Shown here: piece after piece, positions 12,373-22,970 of the stretch | Layout of the letters: every line of letters starts with the position of its first letter | Numbering within the stretch: the first letter of the stretch is position 1 | Source of the DNA: Pleodorina starrii | Taxonomy: Eukaryota; Chlorophyta; Chlorophyceae; Chlamydomonadales; Volvocaceae | Direction: 5' to 3' | DNA: 64,000 nt | Assembly: GCA_030267565.1 (NCBI GenBank) | Contig: BRXU01000045.1 | Span: 12,501-76,500 of the forward strand | Program-made: the position numbers and the translations under genes | Notes under the pieces: generated by a model | What the model saw: only the letters and a program-made list of their open reading frames with translations | Databases searched by the model: none | What the model was told of the DNA's origin: nothing

Positions 12373-15300
12373 ATGGCAAAGGCCAAGCCCAAGGCCGCCG
12401 CCGCAAAGGCGAAGACGGCGGTTCTGGCGGCCCAAATGAAAGCCAAACCCAAGAAGCCCAATCCATTTGAGCTAAAGGGATCGAAAGGGCACTTTGACAC
12501 TATCGGCAGGCGGCTCAGCGGCAAGAAGCAGAACGTCATCCAGGCCCGTCAAGAGGCCGTCAATCGAGTGCGTGCCCGCTGCGGCGAGCGTGTGGGCGTG
12601 GAACCCTAGCAAATTCTCACGATGACCAGTCGTTACGTGCTACGCCTTGCAGAGGAAGAAGACGCTCTTGGTGGAGTACCGGCAGCTCCGAAAGGCTAAC
12701 ACTTTCGTGGACAGGCGCTTTGGCGGTGAGTCTTGGAGTAAACCCCCCATCAGCTCCGTATAATCGCGAACGACCTGATTGGTGCTAGCGCCATGGCTCG
12801 GTTTTTCGTAACTCATAGGGCGTGTTTCGGAGCCCCCCCAAAATGCCACTCGCAACAGCCTGGGAAAGGCCCTTGTCCCTAGAGCGGTTCTCGCCGGCCG
12901 GCACTCGAGCCGCAACGACAGATGCTTGGGGCCTGACGTGGCGGGCGGGTGACTACCGCCCGCAATTGCGTCCCGTGCCAGCACGCCGCATTTTAACGGC
13001 ACAGCACAGGATCCCCCTCTTTCCCACGCACGCACTACAGCACCCACGGCCGACAGAGCGCCGGGAAGGAAGTCATTTCGTTGCATGGGCTCGGCGGTGT
13101 TTGCACACAGCACACAGCACAACGACCCGCACATTGCTGTGCCCCGCGCATTTCAGTGCTTTCATGAGTCGGCGCTGACACATTGCCCGGACAGCCGGGA
13201 CATTCCGGAATGATGAACAGACACACGATCTGTTGCCTTCCTGTTGAGCCCCCCTTGAAGGGGTCTCTGATGCAAGTTCTACACGAGATTGCTGACCGGA
13301 AAAAAAGAGCCTCGCTTCGCCGCTGCAGATGCACGCACGCGCATGCTCAGCATTTCCAAAAACGCCCCAGGCTAGGCCCCACCGCCCCACACCCGGAATG
13401 ATGAACAGACACACGATCTGTTGCCTTCCTGTTGAGCCCCCCTTGAAGGGGTCTCTGATGCAAGTTCTACACGAGATTGCTGACCGGAAAAAAAGAGCCT
13501 CGCTTCGCCGCTGCAGATGCACGCACGCGCATGCTCAGCATTTCCAAAAACGCCCCAGGCTAGGCCCCACCGCCCCACACCCGGAATGATGAACAGACAC
13601 ACGATCTGTTGCCTTCCTGTTGAGCCCCCCTTGAAGGGGTCTCTGATGCATGTTCTACACGAGATTGCTGACCGGAAAAAAAGAGCCTCGCTTCGCCGCC
13701 GCAGATGCACGCACGCGCTTGCTCAGCATTTCCAAAAACGCCCCAGGCTAGGCCCCACCGCCCCACACCCGGAATGATGAACAGACACACGATCTGTTGC
13801 CTTCCTATTGAGCCCCCCTTGAAGGGGTCTCTGATGCATATTCTACACGAGATTGCTGACCGGAAAAAAGAGAGCCCGGCGCCGCCGCGGCCGCAGATGC
13901 AAGCACGCACATGCCCAGCATTCCGTAAAAGTGCCCCAGGCTAGGCCCCACCTCCCCACACCCGGAATGATGAACAGACACACGATCTGTTGCCTTCCTG
14001 TTGAGCCCCCCTTGAAGGGGTCTCTGATGCATGTTATACACGAGATTGCTGACCGGAAAAAAGAAAGCCCGGCGCCGCCGCGGCCGCACATGCACAGCAC
14101 ACCTCTCTTGACCCGCCCCCTGCCCCCTTCCCTCGAACCCAACCCTCCACAGAGACCGATCCCGAGCTGACGGAGGCGGACAAGGGACTGGCGCGATTGC
14201 AGGCGCAGCGCCTGAAGCAGCAGCAGCAGCAGGACCGCCTGAAGAAGAAACGTGAGCACGGGTCTCTCCCTCCCTCTCCCCCATGAGTGGGGCAGGGTGT
14301 GGGGGCGGTTGTGGGGTAGGGGTCGGGTGGGGACCGGACGCAAAACACTGATCTGGGCTGGGCCGAGCCCTGAGATCGGCACGGAAGGGGCCCATATGTA
14401 GGTTTATTTATGACTCCCACACGGGGGCATGCTGTCGCAACACACGCACGCACGCGCACACGTAAGACTTTTAAGGAAGAGTGTGGTGTTCAATAGGCGG
14501 TGGTGGCGACTGGCGCGGGCCACAAGCGCCACCAGGGCAGCAGAGTTCGGACGCTGGCCGCATTGCCGTACCGCCGTACTCACGTATCTTTCTCGCCCGC
14601 AGGCGGCTCCAAGTTCACGCTGAGCGAGGGCGATGACGGCGGTGAGGGGCTCACCCACTTGGGTCGCTCCCTGTCGGATGCGGATCTGCGCAATCTCATG
14701 GATGTGAGTAAATGCGACTCTATTTGGGTTTGATCCGGTTTGATCCTGGATGGTTGCATAAGTGGTAATGATGGGGACGGGCAGCAATGAGCCTACATAC
14801 ATACTCGTCAGTCGCTTAATTGTGGAAATGAGATAAGAGTAGAATCGGGCAAACTAACCAACTTTCGTGCCCTTGCCGTACCCGTGTCGTGTCGTACTCG
14901 TACCTCGCGCAGCGGCCCGAGTTTGACGACCTGGACGAGGAGATGGTGGAGGAGCTGGTGGCGCAGTACCACTTCGGAGGCGGCGGCGGTGGAGAGGGAG
15001 GGGAGGGCGAGGGCGAGGAGGGCGCCGCTGCCCGGGGCCCCGACGGAAAGCCCAAGACGCGCAAACAGGTCGGTGGGCGGGTGGTGGGTGGTGGGGCAAC
15101 TCACTGCCTTCCTCCCTCTCCCCCTGCCCGCTTTGCACTGATACACTCCCTCACTTCACCTCACCTCACACTCTCCCCACCTCACCCCCCACTCCCCCCT
15201 CGCTCACACTCGCTCGCTCACCCAACCCCCCCCCCCCACCCCCACCCCCAGGTGATGGAGGAGATTATCGCCAAGAGTCGCATGTACCGGGCTCTCAAGG

Positions 15301-18300
15301 CCAAGCAGCGGGAGGAAGACGAGGCGGCGCTGGAGGCCATTAACCAGGAGTTCAGACAGCTGGTGGCCTCGGCGACGCTGAACCGACTCATCAAGGCGCC
15401 CGGGGAGAACAAGTGGGTGATGAGCGCTGTGGGGTGGGTGCGTTTGTTTGTGTGTGGGTGTGGGTGTTTGCAGGATTTGGGTTTTCGGCTGTTTCCTTTT
15501 GCTTTTGCTTCGCCGCTCCACATTCCCTTTGCCGCACCTCGTCACCCTCCATCTGTGTAATGTGTATGTGTATATACCATGTGTGTGTAACTGTGTATGT
15601 GCTTATACATGTTGACGTCTGCAGGGGCGTCAAGGTGAAGGCGGACAACCCCGACGATGCGGCCTACGACATTGCCGCCCGGGAGCTGGCCTTTGAGTCC
15701 AAGGGCGCGGCGGGGGAGCGGACGCTCTCTCCCGAGGAGCTGCAGGAGAGGGAGCGGCAGCGGCTGGAGAAGCTGGAGAAGGAGAGACTCAAGCGCATGC
15801 GGGGGGGAGGAGATGACGAGGATGAGGATGATGAGGGCGAGGAGGAGGGGGAGAGCGGTGATGATGGCGAGGGCCGGCGGGGCGGCAAGCGGCGGCGGGA
15901 GATGCAGTCGGGTGCGTGCGTGTGTGTGTGTGTGTCGGGAGAGGGGTTGCGTGCGTGGGCGCTGGCGGGTCCGGGGTGTGTATGTGTGTGTGTGGGGGGG
16001 GGGTCGTGGGTTTGTTGGTGTGTGCGGGTATGTGTGCCGCTTTGCGTGGGTTTGTGTCCACATGTGTCCATATGGTTGGGGGGTGGAAGGGGTTGTGCGC
16101 TTCGTCGCCGCAACCACCGCTCCGACAAAGTTTGTCCACCCTTGTCTCTCTCTCTTGACAACCGCCCCGTCGCTTCGAAACCCAAAACACACGCAGGCGA
16201 TGCACTCGGGGACGACTATGACTCGGAGGGCTCGGAGGGCGATGACGACGACAACGAGGGCGCGGAGGAGGACGAGGGCGAGGAGGGTGACGGTGGTGGG
16301 ATTTCGGAGCTGGACCAGCGGCGCATGAAGGCGGCGGCGGGCAACCACCCGTTGCAGGTGGGAGGGAGGGTGAGGGTGAGGGAGGGAGGAGAACGGGGGA
16401 CAGGTGAGAGAAGGGATGGGGGAAGTAGCGGCGCTGGAATTGGAACCCACCACTACTACTGGGCCCATCTGTCTTTGCAGGAGACCTTCCGAGCTGCGGC
16501 GGCCGCCCTGGCCAAGAAGTACGGCGTTGAGGCGCCCGTGAACCCCTTCCTGGAGGAGGGCGAGGAGGAGGATGAAGATGAAGAGGGCGAGGAAGAGGAG
16601 GGCGAGAGCGGGAGCGGTGACGGCGAGGAGGAGGAGGAGGAGGGCGAGGACGATGACAACGATGAAGAGGAGGAGGTTTCGGAGGAAGGTACGGCAAGGC
16701 ACGGAACACCAACGAACAACTAACCACCGTTTCCGCCTGTGCGCGCGCCACCTCGCAAGTAAGCCTCCAGACTCTGCGCCGCGTGTCATCATAGTATCTT
16801 TTTATCGGCCTTTCGACTTGACGGTCGAAGGTGGAAGGTGGACTGCCAACCCTAAGCTGTCCGCCCATTACCTCGCGTGTTTCCCATCGGAAGTATCGAT
16901 CCACCACCACCACCACCACCACCACCCAACGTTGGTGCCCCCTCCAACGTTTGTACCCTCCCCCCTCATCATCATCAAGAGTACCACCAACCTCCCCTCC
17001 CTCCCCCACCCGCCCCACCCACAGAGCAGCTGGAGCAGCGACGCAACCCCGCCCATCCGCCGTCCACCTCTCGTCCCGGCGACGGCGAAGGCAACGCCGC
17101 CGCCGCCGCCGCCGGCAAGAAGAAGGCTCCCGCCGCTGCCGCTGCCGTTGCCGTTGCCGCCAAAGCAGGCAAGCCGCTGGAGGGCCCCTTGGACCTGCCG
17201 TACACCATCCCGCTACCTTCGTCGTACAATGAGTTTGCGGCGCTCGTCAACGGGCGGCCCGCGGAGGACCTGGCCACCGCCATTGGTCGCATCCGCGCCT
17301 TCAATGCGGTTGCCCTGGCGACTGACAACAAACGGAAGATGCAGGTGTGTGGTGCCGTGGGTCCGTGGTCTCGGAGCTGGCCTCCATCACATCCACCCAT
17401 CCTGGATTAATAATTGAGGGAAGGACAGAAGACTCGAATGGCAAAGTGGGCGGCGGCGGCGGCGGCACCCGGGGGCATTGGGGGCGTGCCTTTATGGCTC
17501 TTTCCGGAATGATGAACAGACACACGATCTGTTGCCTTCCTGTTGAGCCCCCCTTGAAGGGGTCTCTGATGCATGTTCTACACGAGATTGCTGACCGGAA
17601 AAGGAGCCTCTCGTCGCCGCCGTAGATGCACACACGCACATGCCCAGCATTCCACAAGAACTCCCCCCGCCCAGGCGAGCCTATGCCGCCACCGCACCAC
17701 ACCCGGAATGATGAACAGACACGATCTGTTGCCTTCCTATTGAGCCCGACCGCGGGCCCTGATGCAACAAACACGTTTTACACGAGATTGCTGACCGGGC
17801 CTTATGTGAAGGCGGGACCCATCTCCCGCCGGTTCCCTACATGTTGCGCTGTTGGCTTCCCGGTTGCTTTTACCCGTCCCCGTATGTGTGTGTGATATTA
17901 TAGCACATGCGCCCTCGCATCTCGTCCATTGGCCCCTCCCTTTGGCCCGGTAATTGGAATGATGAACAGACACACGATCTGTTGCCTTCCTATTGAGCCC
18001 CCCGTGAAGGGGTCTCTGATGCATGTTCTACACGAGATTGCTGACCAAATCCGGAGCCGCGCGGTGCCGATGACTCACCCGCCTGCACAGCACCGCTTTG
18101 TTGCCCATGCGGGCCCCTCCGTTCTCCCCGTTGTCGTCCTTTCACTTTCTTCTGCTACATTACCGTTTACGGGCTCCGTCCTATACGTGGAGAGCCCCCC
18201 CATCTCACATGCCGCAACACACCGCGCCGCACGCAGGAGCTGTACGGCATCCTGGTACAGCACTTTGCGCTGGAGGCCGGCAAATCGCCGCTGCCGGTGC

Positions 18301-20700
18301 CCTCGCTGGACGTACTCACCAGGGTCCTCCTGGAGTTGACGCCCGAGGTGCCGTACTATGCCGCCACCGTCGCCCGCGCGCGCCTGGGCCGCATGTCTGA
18401 ACAGCTGACGGCGGCGCTCGGTGGCGCGACGTCGTCTCCTTGGCCGCCGGCTCGCGTGGTCCTGCAGCTGAAGCTCTTTTCGGCGCTGTTTCCGACGAGC
18501 GACAGACGCCACCCGGTGCTGACGCCGGCGGCGTTGCTGGTTGGTGAGTGGTTGGGGATGGGGGGGTCCCGGGGTGGCGGTTGGGTCGGGGTGTGCCTGT
18601 GTTGGGGTGACGACAGGCTCTTTCCGGAATGATGAACAGACACACGATCTGTTGCCTTCCTGTTGAGCCCCCCTTGAAGGGGTCTCTGATGCATGTTCTA
18701 CACGAGATTGCTGACCGGAAAAGAACGGGCCCGGCGCCGCCGCGGCCGCAGATGCACGCACGCACATGCCCAGCATTCCCGATAACGCCCCAGGCTAGGC
18801 CCTACCGCCCCACACCCGGAATGATGAACAGACACACGATCTGTTGCCTTCCTGTTGAGCCCGACCGCGGGCCCTGATGCAACAATCACAAGAATACTGA
18901 CCGGGCCTTATGATAAAAACAATACAATTCATTTCCCGCATTCCAATCCCCCTCAAAACGGTAGTCCACCCACACCCACACCCCTCTCTCCACCTCCCCT
19001 CCCCTCTACCGTCCCTCCCCACCCGCAGGCAAGTACCTGAACCAGTGCGTGGTCAGCAACCCCCACGAGGCGGCCCTGGGGCTGTGTCTGTGCGGCCTCA
19101 TGACTCACCTGGCCGCACCCGCGCAACGGACCACACCCGAGGTCCTCGTCTTTCTGCGCGACTGCCTGGCGGCCCTCCTGCCCGCCGGACTGGCGGCATG
19201 CTCGTCGTTGCCGGGGCCGGGGGCGGGGGCGGCAGCAGGGCAAAAGGGCAAGGAAGCCGGGGCCAAGAAGCGGAGAGGTGGCGGCGGCGCGGGTGCAGCG
19301 GAGAACGGCAGCGGCGGCGAAGCCGCCGCTGCGGTGGCGCCGCCGGCACCGCAACAGCAGCAGCAACAGCGCGACCCCGACGCGTTTGTCAGGTTTGCGC
19401 CCGGGTGTTTGGCGCTAGGTGGCAACGCGGCGGCGGAGCTGCCGCCGCCGCCGCCGGCGCTAGACCTGTACGGCGTGCTGGGCATGTCGTCCAGCGACCC
19501 GCGGGTCGGTGGCGAGGCTTTCAAGTTGGGGCTGCTGCGAGTGGCGCTGTGCGGCGTGCGTCGCGCTGCGGCGGTGGCGGCGGAGTCGGGCCTGGTCTGT
19601 TTCGAGCAGCTGTTTGGGCCGCTGCGGTCGGTTGTTTCGGAGCTGAGCCGGATTGACGGGCGGCTTCCCGAGGAGCTCCGAAACCTGCGGTGAGTGTTGG
19701 GAGGGGTTACCCCAAAAACGGTCCCCAGGCTAGCTGCCGCCACCGCGCATACCCGGAATGATGAACAGACACACGATCTGTTGCCTTCCTGTTGAGCCCC
19801 CCGCGGAGGGGTCTCTGATGCATGTTCTACACGAGATTGCTGACCGGGCCTTTTGCACCGCGTATCACATATCACGGCAAATCGGCGCAGGCAACCCTCG
19901 CCCTGTTGAGGTCCTGTTGGGGCCCCCTCTGTCTGTCTGTCTGCCGTTCCTTCGGACCAGACCGCCGCAGGAGCAACCACCCACCGCAGCCCACACATCC
20001 CCACCGCTTGCCCCTATCCCCCGCCACATCCTAACCTCGCCTCTCCTGCCGCCTCTTCCTCCTCCTCCACCCCCCAACAGGGCGTCGGTGCAGCAGCAGC
20101 TGGTCGCGGCTTCGGCCACCTGTGTCGCCAGCCGCCGGCCGCTGGCGCATCCCGGCCGCGCGCGGTCCGGCGGCGCCGCCGCCGGGGTCATCCCCGCCGC
20201 CGCCGTGCGCGAGTTCAACCCGCGCTTCGAGGACGGTTTCGTGTCGGGTCGCGATTACGATCCCGACCGGCAGCGGGCGGAGGCGCGGCGACTCAAGCGG
20301 GCTCTGGTCAAGGAGCGGAGAGGTGGGTTTTGGGGCTTGAGGATTTTAGGGGTTTGGCCTGGTGGGTCCCGGGGTCCTGATTGGGAGGGGCACGGTGGGC
20401 GGATTGGGCGCTCGGGTGGGGCACTTCTCTCTCTCCCCCCTCCTTACCCTTCCCCGCGCGTGTTGCCCCCTTTCCCCACCCCCACCGCCACCAGGCGCCA
20501 TCCGCGAGCTGCGCCGCGACTCGGTGTTCATGGCGGAGGAACGCGACCGCGAGACTGCCCGCGTGGATGCGGAGCGGCTGCAGAGCGAGCGCCAGTTTTA
20601 CAGCGAGCTGCAGCGGCAGGAGGCCGATCTGCGCAGCGGCGGCCAGGGCGGCATGAACCCGCACCTCAAGAAGAGGAAGGGAGGAGGCGGCAAGCGGTAG
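12373..20700 (+). CDS. NOP14: Nucleolar protein 14 homologue (SSU processome)
   Basis: NOP14 is a nucleolar scaffold of the small-subunit processome, needed for early 18S rRNA cleavages and 40S assembly. Fourteen exons join in frame: 12373-12567, 12653-12725, 14153-14251, 14603-14703, 14913-15068, 15252-15412, 15625-15911, 16197-16357, 16481-16688, 17025-17344, 18237-18543, 19029-19689, 20081-20322 and 20495-20700 (TAG), about 1,058 residues. Family marks are NPFE with a Lys-rich start, RKKTLLVEYRQLRKANTF, LTHLGRSLSD, RPEFDDLDEEM, long acidic stretches in exons 7-9 typical of nucleolar proteins, LPYTIPLPSSYNEF, the FNPRFEDGF segment and a basic C-terminus. It is longer than the human protein because of Ala/Gly/Glu-rich inserts. 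Introns 2, 10, 11 and 12 hold repeated box C/D snoRNA-like elements on the same strand, so pre-mRNA splicing could supply them. It is convergent with PsbR. Confidence 0.94.
13205..13299 (+). ncRNA. Box C/D snoRNA-like element, copy 1 (NOP14 intron 2)
   Basis: A 95-nt element. Box C (TGATGA) lies just inside a 5' CCGG; box D (CTGA) lies just before a 3' CCGG. The two ends pair, and here the flanks extend the stem to TTCCGG/CCGGAA. Internal TTGA (D'-like) and TGATGC (C'-like) flank a CCCC/GGGG hairpin. A second hairpin, AACAGA/TCTGTT, follows box C. First of five tandem units with an exact 188-bp period for the first four. Target RNA unknown. Confidence 0.72.
13393..13487 (+). ncRNA. Box C/D snoRNA-like element, copy 2 (NOP14 intron 2)
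   Basis: Same boxes and hairpins as copy 1, with the same sequence before box D (ending ACACGAGATTG). It is preceded by CACC, so the terminal stem is CCGG/CCGG only. The 93-bp linker to copy 3 is identical or nearly identical to the previous one. Confidence 0.72.
13581..13675 (+). ncRNA. Box C/D snoRNA-like element, copy 3 (NOP14 intron 2)
   Basis: As copy 2, but with GCATGTTC in place of GCAAGTTC after the C'-like box. Boxes C, D', C' and D are intact. Confidence 0.72.
13769..13863 (+). ncRNA. Box C/D snoRNA-like element, copy 4 (NOP14 intron 2)
   Basis: As copy 3 but with CTATTGAG instead of CTGTTGAG at the D'-like box (the TTGA core is kept) and GCATATTC after the C'-like box. Confidence 0.72.
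13962..14056 (+). ncRNA. Box C/D snoRNA-like element, copy 5 (NOP14 intron 2)
   Basis: Last of the tandem group, spaced 193 bp from copy 4, with GCATGTTATAC after the C'-like box. It ends about 97 bp before NOP14 exon 3. All boxes and both hairpins are kept. Confidence 0.72.
17504..17598 (+). ncRNA. Box C/D snoRNA-like element, copy 6 (NOP14 intron 10)
   Basis: Full-length 95-nt copy. Its flanks extend the terminal stem to TTTCCGG/CCGGAAA (7 bp), the best terminal stem in the family together with copy 9. First of three copies in this intron. Confidence 0.72.
17703..17798 (+). ncRNA. Box C/D snoRNA-like variant, copy 7 (NOP14 intron 10)
   Basis: Variant copy. The CCCC/GGGG hairpin is replaced by GCCCG-ACCG-CGGGC, so both arms changed and pairing is kept. 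Three bases (CAC) are missing from the loop of the first hairpin but its stem is intact. The region before box D is longer. The terminal stem is CCCGG/CCGGG. Confidence 0.68.
17954..18048 (+). ncRNA. Box C/D snoRNA-like variant, copy 8 (NOP14 intron 10)
   Basis: The terminal stem is TTGG/CCAA instead of CCGG/CCGG: both sides changed together, which is compensatory. The hairpin loop is GTGA within CCCC/GGGG. Boxes C, C' and D are intact and the D'-like core is TATTGAG. Confidence 0.7.
18624..18718 (+). ncRNA. Box C/D snoRNA-like element, copy 9 (NOP14 intron 11)
   Basis: Full-length copy with the extended TTTCCGG/CCGGAAA terminal stem, nearly identical to copy 6. It is followed by the same linker family seen in intron 2 and then by copy 10. 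Confidence 0.72.
18816..18904 (+). ncRNA. Box C/D snoRNA-like variant, copy 10 (NOP14 intron 11)
   Basis: Variant with the GCCCG/CGGGC hairpin and CCCGG/CCGGG terminal stem of copy 7. The segment before box D is replaced by a different sequence (AACAATCACAAGAATA), so a guide here would choose a different target. Boxes C, D', C' and D remain. Confidence 0.66.
19753..19847 (+). ncRNA. Box C/D snoRNA-like element, copy 11 (NOP14 intron 12)
   Basis: Full-length copy, alone in its intron. The hairpin loop is changed to GCGGA inside an intact CCCC/GGGG stem. The terminal stem is CCCGG/CCGGG, and the 3' flank GGGCCTT resembles that of copies 7 and 10. Confidence 0.71.
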
Positions 20701-21824
20701 TGGTGGCAAGAGGGCTGTGGGAGCCGCGGCAGCGGTGGTGGTGGTGGCGGTGTTTTGTTTGCTTGGGGAGGTGGCGGTAGGGGGGGAGTTGGCTGCAGTG
20801 GTGGCGGTAGGGGGGCTGTATTTGCGGTTGGTCCTGTGACACTTGGGGCTCGAGGAACGGATGGCGCCCCTCCGAAGAGGCTATGCCCCCTTCCCCTCCC
20901 CTAAATGTACACGAGTATAAATGTATATGAGTACATACACACCACAGACTCAAATCAATGTCCTTCACCGCATCATTCAGTAATCCTTTGTCTGTCGAAT
21001 CTCCAACGTCACTGTACGGTCACTCACGCGAACTTGTACCTGTATGGTTTTCGTGACCTCATGGGGATCTTCTTCTCTCCGATGGATTCCAAGTGAGCGG
21101 TCAGCTGTAGCAGTGTTCGCGGGTGATACACTATCGTTTTGCGAGGGGATACGGCGCACAGTGTGGATAACGTCCTGGGGCTGAGGTTCCGAGAAGCATC
21201 GGTTCCGGTCGGAATGCCCCAACCTTGATCATAATCCAGGCCCATGCCCACGTGTTCCTTCTTTCAACACGTGCATAGCCCTGCACAAAGCCCTACAACC
21301 CGTCCATGTGATGTGACTGTTATGGGCGTAGGGCGTCGCACTGCCTTCACAGGCTCGAGTCGGTTGCGCCTGAAGGCCATCCCAAACTCGGTGTGAGCGA
21401 ACGAATCAAATGGGAAGAGATCTGTACATGTGTGTTTACAGATGGCGTAAACAAAACGGCGTGAGCTACAACGCTTTGATTAATTGGCTGCGGCGCGGTT
21501 CAGCTTGGCTTCACCTTCACCGATTTTGGGGTATTTTTTTGCGCGAAGCACCCCTTGGTTCCAGTTCCACTTTGCTTCCCCTACCGCTAGCCTCATTAGG
21601 TTGTTGTCATGCCAAACGCGAAGACACGACGATATGGGCGACCGCTGCGAGGCTATATTACACGGCTGACCTCACTACCTCCACCTGCTTCGTTCAAGTC
21701 ACGACATGAAGCCGCGACCAACTAAGCTCCAACGCAACACCACCGGACAAAAATGGGGCAGACACAATAACTTTCTTCTCTCTCAGCGCACACATGAAAT
21801 GAGCACGTCACGCAGCTTGACCGC
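20701..21824. other. Convergent spacer between NOP14 and PsbR
   Basis: This holds the 3' UTRs of both genes. No further exon is supported. A TTACA at 21658-21662 (TGTAA on the minus strand) lies about 165 bp past the PsbR stop. I saw no TGTAA on the plus strand close to the NOP14 stop. Confidence 0.6.
21658..21662 (-). terminator. Probable polyadenylation signal of PsbR (TGTAA)
   Basis: TGTAA is the usual poly(A) signal of volvocine algae. This one lies on the PsbR strand at a plausible distance past its stop codon. It is assigned by position only. Confidence 0.5.
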
Positions 21825-22970
21825 TTAAGCGCCCAGCTGCGAGGTCGAGATGATCAGGTTCACGCCGACGGCCAGCAGAACCAGAACCAGGCCGGCCCTG
21901 CGGGGTGCAACAGGGAAATCACGAGGGGTTAATATTTTCAGACATGTAGGATGCTCGCAAGCCCATGGGGGGAAACCCAAGGTCGAAGCCCATGAATCTG
22001 AAGACCCCGCTACCCTGCCGGAATAGCTCGAGATTCACTCCACGCTGTAGTGCCTCCCAGAACACCTTTCCCCGAAAACGGACGCAAAATGACGATAATA
22101 CCGTCATCGCACGCCCCTTTTCCCCGTTGTCAAGCTCCAAAGCCGCGGATTTTAAATCTAGCCTCCTTACCAAGCGATGAGGCCCTTGGCGCCCAGCTTG
22201 TACGAGTCGCCCGACTCTGTCCACAGGTCCGGGGTGTAGATCGGCGAGTAGCCGTCCACGTTGGCGCCGTACTTGTCCTCGAAGCGGAAGACGCCGTAGC
22301 CCTGAGCAAGGATGGAGGCGCAGGCACAACTATGTCAGCAATGAGGATCAACACTCCGCATCCTGCCGCGCGACTAGCATTATGCAGTGCGACAACGAAC
22401 AACTACATTCCATAGAGAGTTATAATTTTACCGCGCGTATATGTCGCGCCATCGCGGAAGCGCGCCGGTGTTTACAACCCCGCAAGGAAACGACCTTGTC
22501 CCTCGCCGCAACGCACGACCTCACCTTGCCCTTGCGGCCGGACGCGTCCCTCCAATCCTTCTTGTTCATGAAGCGGGACTTGCCCATGAGGTTCATCTTC
22601 ACGACATCATCCTCAATGGAGTTCAGGCCGACCTTGGTGATGTCGGTCTTGCCGCTGCTGGCCACAGGCTTCACCGTGCGGCGCGAAGACACGCGGGGCC
22701 TGCAATATGTTCAGGGCCCCATGCGGCATAGGTGAGAAGGCCATCCGCTCCGACTGCACGAGGTTTACTGCGAGCCAACCTCGCCCCTAAGTGGACATAT
22801 TATTTTCTTGAAGATTAGATAGATGGGACTTATTTCGTTTAGATTCAAGGTCATCAGATCCTAACGCGCTGGTGCGCTGCCTGAAGCTGCCACGTCGTCT
22901 ACGAAGTTCCATTGGCTGAGACCTACCGCAGGGGGGCCAGGCCGCGAGGAGCAAGCTGCATGGTGGCCAT
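21825..22970 (-). CDS. PSBR: Photosystem II 10 kDa polypeptide PsbR precursor
   Basis: PsbR is a small thylakoid lumen/membrane protein of photosystem II that helps stabilise the oxygen-evolving complex. Four exons join in frame: 22927-22970 (ATG at 22968-22970), 22525-22699, 22171-22301 and 21825-21897 (TAA 21825-21827), about 140 residues. Exon 1 and the start of exon 2 encode a Ser/Arg/Pro-rich plastid transit peptide ([15 protein letters not shown]...). Family segments are [71 protein letters not shown], and a C-terminal hydrophobic span ending in [11 protein letters not shown]. All splice sites are GT..AG. It is convergent with NOP14. It is very probably functional, and light-regulated expression is expected for the family but not shown by the sequence. 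Confidence 0.97.

Larger units (their letters stand above)
13205..14056 (+). repeat. 188-193 bp tandem array in NOP14 intron 2
   Basis: Five units, each a 95-bp snoRNA-like element plus a 93-98 bp linker. Starts lie at 13205, 13393, 13581, 13769 and 13962. The linker carries a purine run, GCAGATGCACGCACG and a CCCCAGGCTAGGCCCCACC segment, and it changes more between units than the element does. The array points to recent local amplification. Confidence 0.93.

Noticed and set aside
12562..12609. Read-through end of NOP14 exon 1 (a 78-codon single-exon protein ending at 12609)
   Set aside because: A GTGCGT donor at 12568 joins in phase to the next exon, which restores the family alignment.
13300..13392. 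The linkers between snoRNA-like copies as separate H/ACA RNAs
   Set aside because: No paired hairpin-hinge-hairpin layout or ANANNA plus ACA boxes at the right spacing could be seen.
13205..14056. CRISPR-like regular array
   Set aside because: The units are 95 bp with 93-98 bp linkers that are themselves repeated rather than unique, and the locus is a spliced nuclear gene. Box C/D-type RNA features explain the conserved part better.
15542..16792. 416-codon minus frame opposite NOP14
   Set aside because: It mirrors the acidic Glu/Asp stretches of NOP14 exons 7-9 (Leu/Pro/Ser-rich on the other strand) and crosses NOP14 splice sites.
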